A stretch of 64,000 nt of DNA from Crateriforma spongiae (GTDB lineage Bacteria; Planctomycetota; Planctomycetia; Pirellulales; Pirellulaceae): NCBI RefSeq assembly GCF_012290005.1, contig NZ_JAAXMS010000006.1, positions 372,001-436,000 on the forward strand, written 5' to 3'. The notes beneath the pieces were generated by a model. It was not told the DNA's origin and made no database searches. It was given only the letters and a program-made list of their open reading frames with translations. How positions within the stretch are numbered: the first letter of the stretch is position 1; every line of letters begins with the position of its first letter. This document shows, piece after piece, positions 1 to 11,743 of the stretch. A program made the translations under genes and the position numbers.

Positions 1-266
1 CCAAAAAGGATTGGAAGCTGTTCTACACCCGCGTGGAAGTCCACTGCAGTCGCTGCAAGGCTCACCTGGGACACGTGTTCGAAGACGGTCCACGGCCGAC
101 CGGTTTACGTTACTGCATGAACAGTGCTTCGCTGAATTTTGTCGATCAAGCGACGCTGGATCGACGCAAGGCTGAACAGGAAGCGGCCAAGAAAAAGGCG
201 GCCGAGTCTGAAGATGCGGAGTCCACCGAGACGTCCGACGAAGCATCCGCTGCGGACGCCGAATAG
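1..266 (+). CDS. msrB: Peptide-methionine (R)-S-oxide reductase MsrB, 3' part
   Basis: C-terminal part of a methionine-R-sulfoxide reductase; the frame is open to the left edge, so the start is outside the window. About 87 residues are present. MsrB repairs oxidised methionine using thioredoxin. Visible signatures are [18 protein letters not shown], which carries the second CxxC of the zinc-binding form, and [14 protein letters not shown], where the Cys is the catalytic residue in this family. After the domain there is a highly charged tail of about 40 residues rich in Ala, Lys, Glu and Ser that ordinary MsrB proteins lack; it is probably disordered. The first zinc CxxC and any signal peptide would lie upstream and cannot be judged here. 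Confidence 0.93.
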   Translation, partial: KKDWKLFYTRVEVHCSRCKAHLGHVFEDGPRPTGLRYCMNSASLNFVDQATLDRRKAEQEAAKKKAAESEDAESTETSDEASAADAE

Positions 267-479
267 CAGGCACAAGCGATTCGGGTACCTTTGTTCGTTG
301 GTCGACCGGTGGTGACGCAACGCTTGTTCGGGCTGTTCGGGTTATGCGGCGAAAGCATGCATGGACTGTTTTCAGCAGATGGATTGGTCGAAGGTCTTTT
401 AACGAGTGGGTGCCCGTGTGATTTTGGGCATCTGTTCGATGCGATCTGACGAGCCGATCCGCCGTGCAAGGAAGCACTT

Positions 480-1367
480 ATGCGTGTCCGTAACGAAAAC
501 GAAACTCCATCCTGTTTACAACGCACAGACGGGTCGCGTGTCGATGACCAACCGATGCAGCGTCGCCGTCGTTTGTGGCGTGCCTTGGTTTTGAAAAGTC
601 TGGGCGGTTTGACGCTGGCCGTCGGCATCGGTTGTTGTTCGCTTGCCGGGGCGGCCGAACCGAGCGGTGCGTTTGCGGCCAATCTGATGGAACCCGCCAA
701 TGCGTTTTCCACCGCATGGTTGAACGAACTGGATCCGCCGGATTCGTCGGCGGATGACGTCGATCCGCTGGATGACTTTGACGATCCGGCGGAGGATTAC
801 GGATCGGATGACCCGGGCAAAATCGATGAAGACGACATGGACGGTCGGCTGAGCAAGTCGATCTATGGTGACCGCAATGCTCGCGTACCTTCGGTCGAGG
901 GCGGCCGGTTCTTGTTGCCCAAGTTGGAAGCCCCCACGACGGACATGACCGAAATCGGCAACGGGCGTCTGCCGGACAACTTCCGTGGTAACGCACCGAC
1001 GCCTGTGATGGCGTTGCCCGAAAGTTTGTTCGATCGCGGCTTGCCAGCCTCGTGGACGGTCAAACACTGGGCCGCGCCGAACACGTTTTCTTTGCCGCGG
1101 TACTTCGAAGATCGAATGCTGGAACGCCACGGTCACGAGCGGTTCCCCTGTGCGACTCCTTTGATCAGTGGTGCCAGGTTCTTTGCGACGATTCCGATGC
1201 TGCCGTACCTTGCGACCGTTCGACCGCCGTGCGATTGCGAATACACAATGGGCTATTACAGGGTCGGCAGCTGTGCACCGCGTATGTTGCAACGTCCACC
1301 TTATGAAAAGCGTGCGGTGATTGCCGAAGCCGCCGCGATCGCCGGTGCGGCAGTGGCTTTGCCCTAG
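480..1367 (+). CDS. Exported hypothetical protein
   Basis: 295-residue protein of unrecognised family. The ATG is preceded by AAGGAAG at good spacing, which supports this start. Residues 26-60 form an Arg-rich stretch (MQRRRRLWR) followed by a hydrophobic core and Ala-rich cleavage region, so the protein is probably exported with a long n-region; starting at Met26 is an alternative. The next section is acidic (many Asp, residues 75-120). The second half carries several Cys, including PPCDCEY, and ends in an Ala-rich tail. No catalytic motif is recognised. A strong hairpin terminator lies about 40 bases after the stop, so it is probably a single-gene unit. Confidence 0.75.
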   Translation: MRVRNENETPSCLQRTDGSRVDDQPMQRRRRLWRALVLKSLGGLTLAVGIGCCSLAGAAEPSGAFAANLMEPANAFSTAWLNELDPPDSSADDVDPLDDFDDPAEDYGSDDPGKIDEDDMDGRLSKSIYGDRNARVPSVEGGRFLLPKLEAPTTDMTEIGNGRLPDNFRGNAPTPVMALPESLFDRGLPASWTVKHWAAPNTFSLPRYFEDRMLERHGHERFPCATPLISGARFFATIPMLPYLATVRPPCDCEYTMGYYRVGSCAPRMLQRPPYEKRAVIAEAAAIAGAAVALP

Positions 1368-1404
1368 CTTTCTTCGACCGACGAATCCAATCGAATCATC
1401 GCCT

Positions 1405-1437
1405 CGCCGCAAAGGTCATCCCCTTTGCGGCGTTTCT
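1405..1437 (+). terminator. Rho-independent terminator
   Basis: Perfect 11-bp stem CGCCGCAAAGG (1405-1415) / CCTTTGCGGCG (1422-1432) with a six-base loop, then TTTCT. It ends the exported hypothetical gene at 1367. The T tract is short, so efficiency is uncertain. Confidence 0.75.
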
Positions 1438-1779
1438 CGTGCGCTGACGCCAGAATCGCGATTGTGAACGCGTGTCATCTCATCGCCCGCCGCTTGGGTT
1501 CGATCTGATCGGCCAGACGTCGGGTCGATCGTTGCATAACCGTCAAAGCTTGACTGCTTTGACAGGTGGCCGAATATGCCGGTTATGCCTTGTATCGGGC
1601 TTGTTCGGTGTGAGTACGGTTGTTCGCCGCGCTTCGGGCGCCGGTCGTTCCAGAAATGCGGTGTGTATGTCCGATGACGGTGCTGACGACGGTAGCGGAA
1701 AATTCGTCCCGAGCGATATTCGGATGTCCGTCGTCTGTACCGCAGCACCACAAGCGTTCCTGATCGAGGCGACCTCGCT
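1438..1779. other. Intergenic region upstream of the TolC-type gene
   Basis: About 340 bases. Open frames occur on both strands but their translations are Arg/Ser-rich and match nothing recognisable. It presumably holds the promoter of the TolC-type gene; no convincing promoter motif is seen. Confidence 0.5.
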
Positions 1780-3948
1780 ATGTCAGACACGACATCCCCG
1801 CACAGCTCTGCCGATGCATCGACGAAGCGTCGCAGTCGACGCTTTGAACGAAAGCGAGCCCTGGTTGCAGCCATGGTGATCGGGACCGTCGTGCAATCGA
1901 TCGGGGGATGCGGCGTGTTTCGCCATCTGCCCGATGGGCCTCACGACACCAAGACGTCGTATCACGACAATTCGGCCCTGCGGATCGAATACCCCGAAGT
2001 TGCCCAGTGCGCGACGCCGACCAGCCAGGCCGCCCGCGCGGCATCGGCACCGGTCACTCTGGAAGACCCGTCGAAGATTCCCGCGCTGGAAATGACGTTG
2101 GATGAAGCGATCCGGCGGGCCATTTCGCAAAGCCCCGTCCTGCGTCGCACCGGCACCAACGCAGTCGTTTCGCCACAATCGGTATCGACCGTTTACGATC
2201 CGGCGATGGCCCACTCCGATCCGTTCTCAGGTGTCGAAGCGGCGTTGGCAGCGTTCGATGCCCAATACGCGCAGACGCTTAGTTGGAACAAGGTCGACAC
2301 GCCTAACAACGTGGATCCCAACAACCCGATCGCGATCCAGTTCAGTCCACTGGCACTTCAAGCGACCCAATCGGTTTTCTCCAACGAGCTGTCCAAACGC
2401 ACCGCACAGGGTGCCAGCTTTGCCTTGCGGCACAACGTCAACTATGACCGCAACAACCGGCCATTCAACTTCCTGCGAAGTTCCTTCATCGGGTATTTCG
2501 AAGCCGAGTATCGCCAACCTTTGATGCGTGGTGCGGGTACCCAGTTCAATCGCATCGTTGGCAACGGATCGGTTCCCGGTCAGTACAACGGTGTCTTGAT
2601 CGCGCGGGTCAACGAAGACGTGTCGTTGGCTGAATTTGAACGCAACGTGATCGGTGTCGTGTCGGACGTGGAAGCCGCTTACTGGAACTTGGCCACAGCC
2701 TATCGGGTTTTGGAAGCCAACTTAAAGGGCCGCGAATCCGCGTTGCAGACGTTGCAGTTCCAACAAGTCCGATTGGAAGTCGGTACCGGACGCCGTGACG
2801 AAGAAGCCCAAGCAAGGTCGCAGTACTACCAATTCGATGCCCAAGTGCAAAACGCGCTTGGCGGCACCCAGGGTCTGTATGAACTGGAACGTGAACTGCG
2901 TTATCTGATCGGCATGCCGGCCAGCGATGGAACGCTGATCCGTCCGACCACCGATCCGATCGATGTTCGCGTTACGTTCGACTGGAACAGTGCGTTGTCC
3001 CAAGCCTTGCAGCGACGTGTCGAAATTCGCCGGCAACGTTTGCAAGTCAAACGACGTGAAATGGAACTTTATGCGGCACGGCTGAACAAGCGACCGCAAT
3101 TGGATTTCCTGGGCATCTATCGTGTCCGCGGGTTGGGCGATCACTTGATCGGCAGTGAAGGCCACGGCAGTCTTGACAACCTGTACGGTGAAATCACCGG
3201 CGGCCAGTTCGAAGAATGGCAAATGGGCATGGAGTTGTCGTTGCCGGTCGGATTGCGAGCGGCCAGTGCGGCGATCGCCAACGCCAAGTTGACATTGCAA
3301 CGCGAACGAGCATTGTTGGCCGACGCCGAATTGCGTGTCAGCCACGAACTGACTGCGGCGACGCGTGCGTTGGACGTGACGTATCAGTTGGTCGAAACCA
3401 ACTACAACCGCTACTTGGCCGATTTGCGTCAGGTCGAAGTGTTGCGTCGTCGTTATCTGGACGGCACCGACAACATCAACTTCCTGCTGCAAGCACAACG
3501 CCAGGTCGTCACCAGCGAACAACAGTTCTATCAAGCCTTGGCCGCGTACAACCTGGCCATCCGCGACGTCCACGGCAACAAGGGGTCGCTGTTGGCGTAC
3601 AACCAGATCCAATTGGGCGAAGGCCCTTGGTGCCCCGATGCCTATCGTGATGCGTACGAAGTCGGACGATTCTTGAAACCGCGCCACCAACCCGAAAAGG
3701 TCCATGTGCCGCGACCGGTTTCGTCCGGACCGTTTGATCCGTCGGCGATTCAATCCACCGGCATGCCGGTGACGTCCGAGGTCTACCAGTCGATGCCGCC
3801 GTCAGAAGGTGGAAACGAAGGGCCGGTGAAGAAGGACGATGACGGCATCATGCCAGCGCCCAAGGACGATCCCGAGAACAACAAGACCGGCGAAAATGAA
3901 ACCGTCGCCGGCGTGGTTCCGATCTTGGTCCCGGACGTGCGTCGCTGA
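1780..3948 (+). CDS. TolC-family outer-membrane efflux protein
   Basis: 722 residues. TolC-family proteins form trimeric outer-membrane channels that work with membrane-fusion proteins and inner-membrane pumps in efflux or type I secretion. A basic n-region (KRRSRRFERKR) and hydrophobic segment end at SIGGCG, a plausible lipobox, so it may be lipid-anchored. The family start LEMTLDEAIRRAISQSP lies near residue 105, and two alpha-hairpin repeats with long polar helices follow. It is longer than typical TolC (about 450-500) because of N-terminal and loop insertions and a Pro/Glu/Asp-rich C-terminal tail of about 90 residues. No pump or fusion-protein gene is adjacent, so the partner is unknown. 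GAGG lies about 11 bases before the ATG. Confidence 0.85.
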   Translation: MSDTTSPHSSADASTKRRSRRFERKRALVAAMVIGTVVQSIGGCGVFRHLPDGPHDTKTSYHDNSALRIEYPEVAQCATPTSQAARAASAPVTLEDPSKIPALEMTLDEAIRRAISQSPVLRRTGTNAVVSPQSVSTVYDPAMAHSDPFSGVEAALAAFDAQYAQTLSWNKVDTPNNVDPNNPIAIQFSPLALQATQSVFSNELSKRTAQGASFALRHNVNYDRNNRPFNFLRSSFIGYFEAEYRQPLMRGAGTQFNRIVGNGSVPGQYNGVLIARVNEDVSLAEFERNVIGVVSDVEAAYWNLATAYRVLEANLKGRESALQTLQFQQVRLEVGTGRRDEEAQARSQYYQFDAQVQNALGGTQGLYELERELRYLIGMPASDGTLIRPTTDPIDVRVTFDWNSALSQALQRRVEIRRQRLQVKRREMELYAARLNKRPQLDFLGIYRVRGLGDHLIGSEGHGSLDNLYGEITGGQFEEWQMGMELSLPVGLRAASAAIANAKLTLQRERALLADAELRVSHELTAATRALDVTYQLVETNYNRYLADLRQVEVLRRRYLDGTDNINFLLQAQRQVVTSEQQFYQALAAYNLAIRDVHGNKGSLLAYNQIQLGEGPWCPDAYRDAYEVGRFLKPRHQPEKVHVPRPVSSGPFDPSAIQSTGMPVTSEVYQSMPPSEGGNEGPVKKDDDGIMPAPKDDPENNKTGENETVAGVVPILVPDVRR

Positions 3949-3974
3949 CACGAACGGTGGCACCGACGACGGAC

Positions 3975-4011
3975 AAAAAAAAGCGGCCGAATGCTGGAAG
4001 CATCCGGCCGC
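3975..4011 (-). terminator. Rho-independent terminator for the DUF5060 protein gene
   Basis: Read on the minus strand: a 13-bp stem (3983-3995 with 3999-4011), GGA/TCC loop, then eight T. The one imperfect position is a G-U wobble in the minus-strand RNA but an A-C mismatch on the plus strand, so it is built for the leftward transcript. It lies between convergent genes. Confidence 0.88.
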
Positions 4012-4077
4012 CTACTCTAGATCATTCATACAGTCGCGATGCGGTGACCGATCATCGCATCACGGTCGCCCGACGAC

Positions 4078-7293
<3,216 letters not shown>

Positions 7294-7360
7294 CGATCGT
7301 TTACGTGTAGTGCCTAGGAATTGAGTATTTAACCCGGGCACAATGTAATTCAAATCGACG

Positions 7361-8581
7361 TTAAAGGTGGCCACCCTCCACCGCAGTAAATTCGCCATAC
7401 ACGGGCAGGTGCGGCGAAATGGCTTCTGCTTCGCTGAGCGAAAGATTGTAGACCCTCAGGAAATTCAGCGGACCGCCGCGGCCCAAGTATTCGCTGGTCG
7501 ATGAGGGACGCACCAGAATGTTGGACGTCTGATGATTGGCGAACACATCGGTCGGGCTGCTATGCACGACGGCTTGCAACCGTCCGCCGGCGACGCTGGG
7601 GATCAGGTACGCATCGTCGGCTTGGAACAGACCCGCCAAGACGATGTCGTCTTCGCCACGACCGTCTTCGGCGACGGCTTTCAAAATGCCCGACAACAAA
7701 GCAACCTCGTCACGCGCCCGCGTCAGTTCGATCCGCACGTTGACCATGGAAAACGTCCAGGCTTCCGACGGGGACGGTTCGGCCGCACGGAACCAGGCGA
7801 CCAGTGGATCATGCGACATCGCACCGGACGGATCGGACACGGTGTAGGTCTGCGTGCGATCCGCCTGGACACGGCTGGTGTCAAAGATGAAGCCCATCTG
7901 TTCGCCCAGCAACGGATCGGCTGCGGCGGCGGAATTAGGATTCGACAGGATGAAGTCATATCGCGAGGCGCCGCTGATTTCACTTTGTCCTTCGTTGACC
8001 GCATCGATCAAACGGGGGATGACGTCACGTTCGATCGAGCTGACTTGTTGGAACGCGATCACGTCGAATTGACGCAAGATCCGGATCACGTTTTTCCGAA
8101 TCATCGGGTCCCGCAACTTGGTCGGTCCGAATCCGCCCATCGCCCATGACGCGATCCGCAGATTGCGAAAGGCGTGGGTGGGGACCGCGGCGCGGTTCGG
8201 GGTGGCCACGGGCACATTGGCTTTAGCGAACGTGTTGCGAATGACCGACGTGTCACTGTCGAAATCGGGGCCGGCGGTGGAGTCATCTTTATCGGACTTT
8301 CCCGCCAGACCGTCACCGTTCCACCATGACGTGAATGGATTGGGCTGTGATGCCGCCGGCACGACGCTGGCCGTCTGCATTCCGGTCCCCGGGGTCAAAG
8401 GATCGGATCGGTTGGCGGCAAAGCTGACGCGGTCCGCATCGACGGCATCGCCGGATTTGGGTCGCACCGACACGCGATCCAGCCCGGACACTTCGTAATG
8501 TTTGATGAAATACCATCCGCCGCCGACGACGACCAGCAGAGCGATGCCGGTCTGGATCAAATATCCACGGTGTTCAGACAT
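7361..8581 (-). CDS. Membrane-anchored endonuclease/exonuclease/phosphatase-fold protein, predicted inactive
   Basis: 406 residues from the ATG at 8581, which has GGAG 11 bases upstream and starts just before a single membrane helix ([18 protein letters not shown]). A linker of about 100 residues follows, then a DNase I-like domain. Family landmarks are recognisable but altered: [11 protein letters not shown] (usual Asn is Ala), [11 protein letters not shown] (usual Glu is Gln), VNVRIEL (usual His is Arg), [12 protein letters not shown] (usual GDFNAD), and [11 protein letters not shown] (usual SDH is SPH). The general bacterial pattern, including the [10 protein letters not shown] run before the last motif, is retained. 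It is therefore probably a binding or structural pseudoenzyme on the outer face of the membrane. It sits upstream of the DUF5060 gene on the same strand with a 67-base gap. Confidence 0.78.
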   Translation of the reverse strand: MSEHRGYLIQTGIALLVVVGGGWYFIKHYEVSGLDRVSVRPKSGDAVDADRVSFAANRSDPLTPGTGMQTASVVPAASQPNPFTSWWNGDGLAGKSDKDDSTAGPDFDSDTSVIRNTFAKANVPVATPNRAAVPTHAFRNLRIASWAMGGFGPTKLRDPMIRKNVIRILRQFDVIAFQQVSSIERDVIPRLIDAVNEGQSEISGASRYDFILSNPNSAAAADPLLGEQMGFIFDTSRVQADRTQTYTVSDPSGAMSHDPLVAWFRAAEPSPSEAWTFSMVNVRIELTRARDEVALLSGILKAVAEDGRGEDDIVLAGLFQADDAYLIPSVAGGRLQAVVHSSPTDVFANHQTSNILVRPSSTSEYLGRGGPLNFLRVYNLSLSEAEAISPHLPVYGEFTAVEGGHL

Positions 8582-8997
8582 CGCGATGGGGACTCCGGCA
8601 AACGATCGAAGGAACCTTCCTTTGGAATCAGGTGACTCGTTTCTATGGAATCGGACCGTCACACCGTGATGCTTTGGGCGCATGTGGATTGCCCAGGCCG
8701 CCTGGTGAAATTGGGGTGCAGAAGATCCAGCACCTAGGGATCGAACCAGATTTAACGCTTCACCGAATCAACACGAATGACCGCGAATTGCCGGCGGCGC
8801 CGGCCTGACACCACCACGTCGTATCGGTATTCTTAGTGGGGTGGCTGCGACGACTTGGTCGGTCCCGGACGCCGAAACGGCGCCGATGATCCACGTTGCC
8901 CCACAGACGAACCATGGCCGGTCGGTGGTCTTCCCCGGCGGCAATGTCGCGTCGGCATCCCACGTTCCGCCCTCTAGAACGGAAGTCAGAAACGATC
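8582..8997. other. Divergent intergenic region
   Basis: About 415 bases between the leftward endonuclease-fold gene and the rightward E2 gene, presumably holding both promoters. If the E2 gene starts upstream of 8998 the region is shorter. No convincing RNA gene or operator is seen. Confidence 0.5.
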
Positions 8998-10347
8998 GTG
9001 AGCGATCTTGTTAGCGTCGAAGTCCCCACCGTGGGCGAATCCATTTCCGAAGTCCAGATCGGCCAGTGGCTGAAATCCGAAGGCGACCACGTGGCCGCCG
9101 GCGAAGACCTGGTGGAAATTGAAACGGAAAAGGCGTCCGTTCAAATCCCGGCGCCAGTGGCCGGTGTGCTGACGTCGATTCAGAAGAAAGAGGAAGAATT
9201 TGCGACCGTCGGTGAAGTCATCGCGTCCATCCAGCCCGGCGAAGCTCCCGCCGGCGGTGGTGGCGGCAAATCGGCATCGTCTCAGTCCGCCGCACCGACA
9301 CCCGCCCCGGCAGCCCCCAGTCCCGCACCTGCCTCGTCGGCACCCGCCGGCAAGGGCGGCGGTTTCGTGATGCCGGCCGCTCAGCGTTTGTTGGACGAAC
9401 ACGGCCTGCGTGGTGACCAAGTCCCCGCAACTGGGCCGGGCGGTCGATTGCTGAAGGAAGACGTGGTGGCTTACATCCGATCGCGACCTTCCGATCCCGC
9501 CCCGTCGGCTGCCCCCGCAACGACCCGGCCAGGTGGACCGACCACTGCGGCGTCGACCACGCCGGCGGCATTCCAACCGCCCGCCGCCCCCATGACGCCG
9601 GCCCAACGTCCGACGATCGACGGATCGTTGATGACCAGTTCGCTGCACCGGGGCGAAGAAGTCAAACCGATGAGCATGTTGCGGCGGACCATCGCGGCAC
9701 GCTTGGTCGAAGCCCAACAAACCGCTGCCCTGTTGACGACGTTCAACGAAATCAACATGCAGCCGGTGATGGACATCCGCAATAAGTACAAGCAGAGCTT
9801 CCACGAAAAGCACGGCGTCAAGCTGGGCTTCATGTCCTTCTTTGCCAAAGCGTCTGTCGAAGCCCTGCGACGATTCCCGGCCGTCAATGCGGAGATCCGT
9901 GACGCGAACATCGTCTACAAGAATTACCAAGACATTGGTATCGCAATCGGTGGCGGCAAAGGACTTGTGGTACCGATTTTGCGTAACGTTGAACGCATGT
10001 CGTTCGCGGAAATCGAACGGTCCATTGGGGACTATGCTCGGCAAGCCGGCGAAAATCGGTTGCAGCCGGCTGATCTGATGGGCGGAACGTTCACCATCAG
10101 CAACGGCGGTATCTATGGTTCGCTGTTAAGCACCCCGATCGTTAATCCGCCACAAAGCGGGATTTTGGGTCTGCATGCGATCCAAGAACGACCGGTCGCC
10201 GAAGACGGCCAAGTTGTGATCCGCCCGATGATGTATGTCGCGTTGACCTACGACCATCGAATCGTCGATGGTCGCGAAGCGGTCGGTTTTCTGACGACAA
10301 TCAAAGAAGTGATCGAAGATCCCGCAAGAATGTTCTTAGAGGTGTGA
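8998..10347 (+). CDS. sucB: Dihydrolipoyllysine-residue succinyltransferase, E2 of 2-oxoglutarate dehydrogenase
   Basis: 449 residues from a GTG at 8998, chosen because the lipoyl domain begins at once ([19 protein letters not shown]); an upstream in-frame ATG at 8896 would add 34 residues with no family counterpart. Transfers the succinyl group from lipoamide to CoA in the TCA cycle. Domains: lipoyl domain with ETEKASVQI (Lys about residue 44 lipoylated), Ala/Pro linker, peripheral-subunit-binding domain (about 124-160, [14 protein letters not shown]), a second Pro/Thr/Ala linker, and the catalytic domain ending with [12 protein letters not shown] (His/Asp of the DHRxxDG motif). Final residues [11 protein letters not shown] are typical of the succinyltransferase branch. 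No E1 or E3 gene is adjacent. Confidence 0.92.
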   Translation: MSDLVSVEVPTVGESISEVQIGQWLKSEGDHVAAGEDLVEIETEKASVQIPAPVAGVLTSIQKKEEEFATVGEVIASIQPGEAPAGGGGGKSASSQSAAPTPAPAAPSPAPASSAPAGKGGGFVMPAAQRLLDEHGLRGDQVPATGPGGRLLKEDVVAYIRSRPSDPAPSAAPATTRPGGPTTAASTTPAAFQPPAAPMTPAQRPTIDGSLMTSSLHRGEEVKPMSMLRRTIAARLVEAQQTAALLTTFNEINMQPVMDIRNKYKQSFHEKHGVKLGFMSFFAKASVEALRRFPAVNAEIRDANIVYKNYQDIGIAIGGGKGLVVPILRNVERMSFAEIERSIGDYARQAGENRLQPADLMGGTFTISNGGIYGSLLSTPIVNPPQSGILGLHAIQERPVAEDGQVVIRPMMYVALTYDHRIVDGREAVGFLTTIKEVIEDPARMFLEV

Positions 10348-11192
10348 TGAAGTCGACAAGCACGCAATCGGAATCGTGGCCGCCAATACGAGGCGGCCGT
10401 TCGGTGGGCGAAGTCGTTTTCGTGCTGTTCTTGATCGCGTTGATTGTCGCCCTGGCGATTCCATGGATGCTGCAGTCGCGACAACGGTCGCGACGCATCA
10501 TTTGTCAGACGCACTTGCAACGGATCGCCACGGCGCTGGGGTCGTACCATTCGACGTTCGGACATTATCCGTCAGGGACTTTCGACGAATCATCGGCGGT
10601 TTGTAATGACCCCACCGGGTTTCACCATAACTGGTTGACCGGGCTGATCGCCCGAATGGACCATCCGGAATTGGCCGAATCGATCGATCGTTCGGCCAGC
10701 ATTTACTCGTCGTCCAACGCGGCGGTGCTGCAGACCATCGTTCCAGAACTGCGTTGCCCCGCTTTTGACGGGTTGCCCGATAATGTGACCAGCTATGCGG
10801 GCAATCAGGGTTCGGTCGAAACCCCCATCGCGCCCGACAACAATGGCGTTTTGATGGCCAACGTTTTTCTGGACGCCGATGATGTGCGTGACGGTTTGGA
10901 ATACACGGTCTTCGTCGGCGAAAAATTGCCTCTGCCGGACGACCACGGCTGGGCCAGCGGCACCCGGTCGTCGATTCGCAACGGTGGGCATTCGATCAAC
11001 GTGTCGAAAACTTTGGTTCCCGGCGACGACGTCACCACGACGTTGGGCGTCGTCGGCGGCTTTGGCAGCGATCACGTGGACGGAGCGCACGTGCTGTTGG
11101 GCAGCGGACGTTGGTCCTTTGTCGCCGACAACATCGACCTGACCACGCTGCGTCAGATGACCGACCGAGCCGACGCGCAGGTGCCAGAGTGA
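10344..11192 (+). CDS. DUF1559-type prepilin-like protein
   Basis: 282 residues, overlapping the sucB stop by four bases (ATGA), so probably translationally coupled. N-terminal pattern: a short basic head, then [21 protein letters not shown], like the type IV prepilin transmembrane segment, followed by [35 protein letters not shown], typical of the planctomycete DUF1559 expansion. The C-terminal part has the usual FVGEK and DGAHVLLG-type motifs. The usual GFTLxE methylation motif is replaced by SVGEVVF, so processing by a prepilin peptidase is uncertain. Function of these proteins is unknown. Coupling to a TCA-cycle enzyme is odd and may only reflect genome packing. Confidence 0.82.
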   Translation: MMKSTSTQSESWPPIRGGRSVGEVVFVLFLIALIVALAIPWMLQSRQRSRRIICQTHLQRIATALGSYHSTFGHYPSGTFDESSAVCNDPTGFHHNWLTGLIARMDHPELAESIDRSASIYSSSNAAVLQTIVPELRCPAFDGLPDNVTSYAGNQGSVETPIAPDNNGVLMANVFLDADDVRDGLEYTVFVGEKLPLPDDHGWASGTRSSIRNGGHSINVSKTLVPGDDVTTTLGVVGGFGSDHVDGAHVLLGSGRWSFVADNIDLTTLRQMTDRADAQVPE

Positions 11193-11277
11193 TCAGCTTG
11201 GCGTGATCAGCGTCAGCGTGATGGGCTTCATTGCGATTGGCTTCAGCGCGAACCGGATGATGGCGATCGCTTTCCGC

Positions 11278-11736
11278 TTAGGCTTCGGCGACAAACAAGC
11301 GTCGCCGAATGTCGGCCAAGACGGGTTGGTCCTTATCACCCAGACCCGACTTTCGCTGGACCAAACGCACCGCGGCATCGAACGCATCGACCGACACCAT
11401 GATCGCCGCAGGATGTTTCATCCCTGCAGCTTCGGTCAAATGATCGATCAATTGCATCGACTTGCGATCCAAACGATGGGCGTGCCCCAAGTCCAGCAAC
11501 AACTGGTGCGGCGAATTTTCGGGGGCGGTTTGGCGGCGAAATGCCTGGTAGATCACCAGCGCCGCGGCAATCGCGATCACCGGGATCGCCAGAAACCACA
11601 GTTCGCCGTGCCACTCCGATTCAACCTTTTGTTCGCGGAACTGAAGGCTGACGTCACGCATGACGGTTTCGGCCAGTGGTAACGTGGCTTCGGTAACCGA
11701 GCTTGCCTTGGAAAAAATGGTGGACCACATGTTCAT
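11278..11736 (-). CDS. Hypothetical single-pass membrane protein
   Basis: 152 residues. A soluble N-terminus (about 45 residues) precedes one membrane helix (LWFLAIPVIAIAAALVIYQAF) and a cytosolic-looking, His- and Asp-containing C-terminal domain of about 85 residues (HQLLLDLGHAHRLDRKSMQLIDHL...). Family not recognised. It starts seven bases after the stop of the HEAT-like repeat gene and is surely cotranscribed, so the two may act together. Confidence 0.7.
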   Translation of the reverse strand: MNMWSTIFSKASSVTEATLPLAETVMRDVSLQFREQKVESEWHGELWFLAIPVIAIAAALVIYQAFRRQTAPENSPHQLLLDLGHAHRLDRKSMQLIDHLTEAAGMKHPAAIMVSVDAFDAAVRLVQRKSGLGDKDQPVLADIRRRLFVAEA

Positions 11737-11743
11737 CTTCGCC

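Noticed and set aside
1472-1879. 135-codon rightward open frame before the TolC-type gene
   Set aside because: Its end runs 100 bases into the TolC-type gene in another frame, its translation is Arg/Ser/His-rich and matches no family, and it has no ribosome-binding site.
2722-3753. 343-codon open frame opposite the TolC-type gene
   Set aside because: Antisense shadow produced by codon bias; no family features.
8730-8765. A leftward GGTTCGATCCC string, like a tRNA T-loop
   Set aside because: The flanking bases do not form a T-stem or acceptor stem, and no anticodon or D arm could be drawn around it.
8986-10044. 352-codon open frame opposite sucB
   Set aside because: Antisense shadow of a well-supported E2 gene; Gly/Arg/His-rich with no domain.
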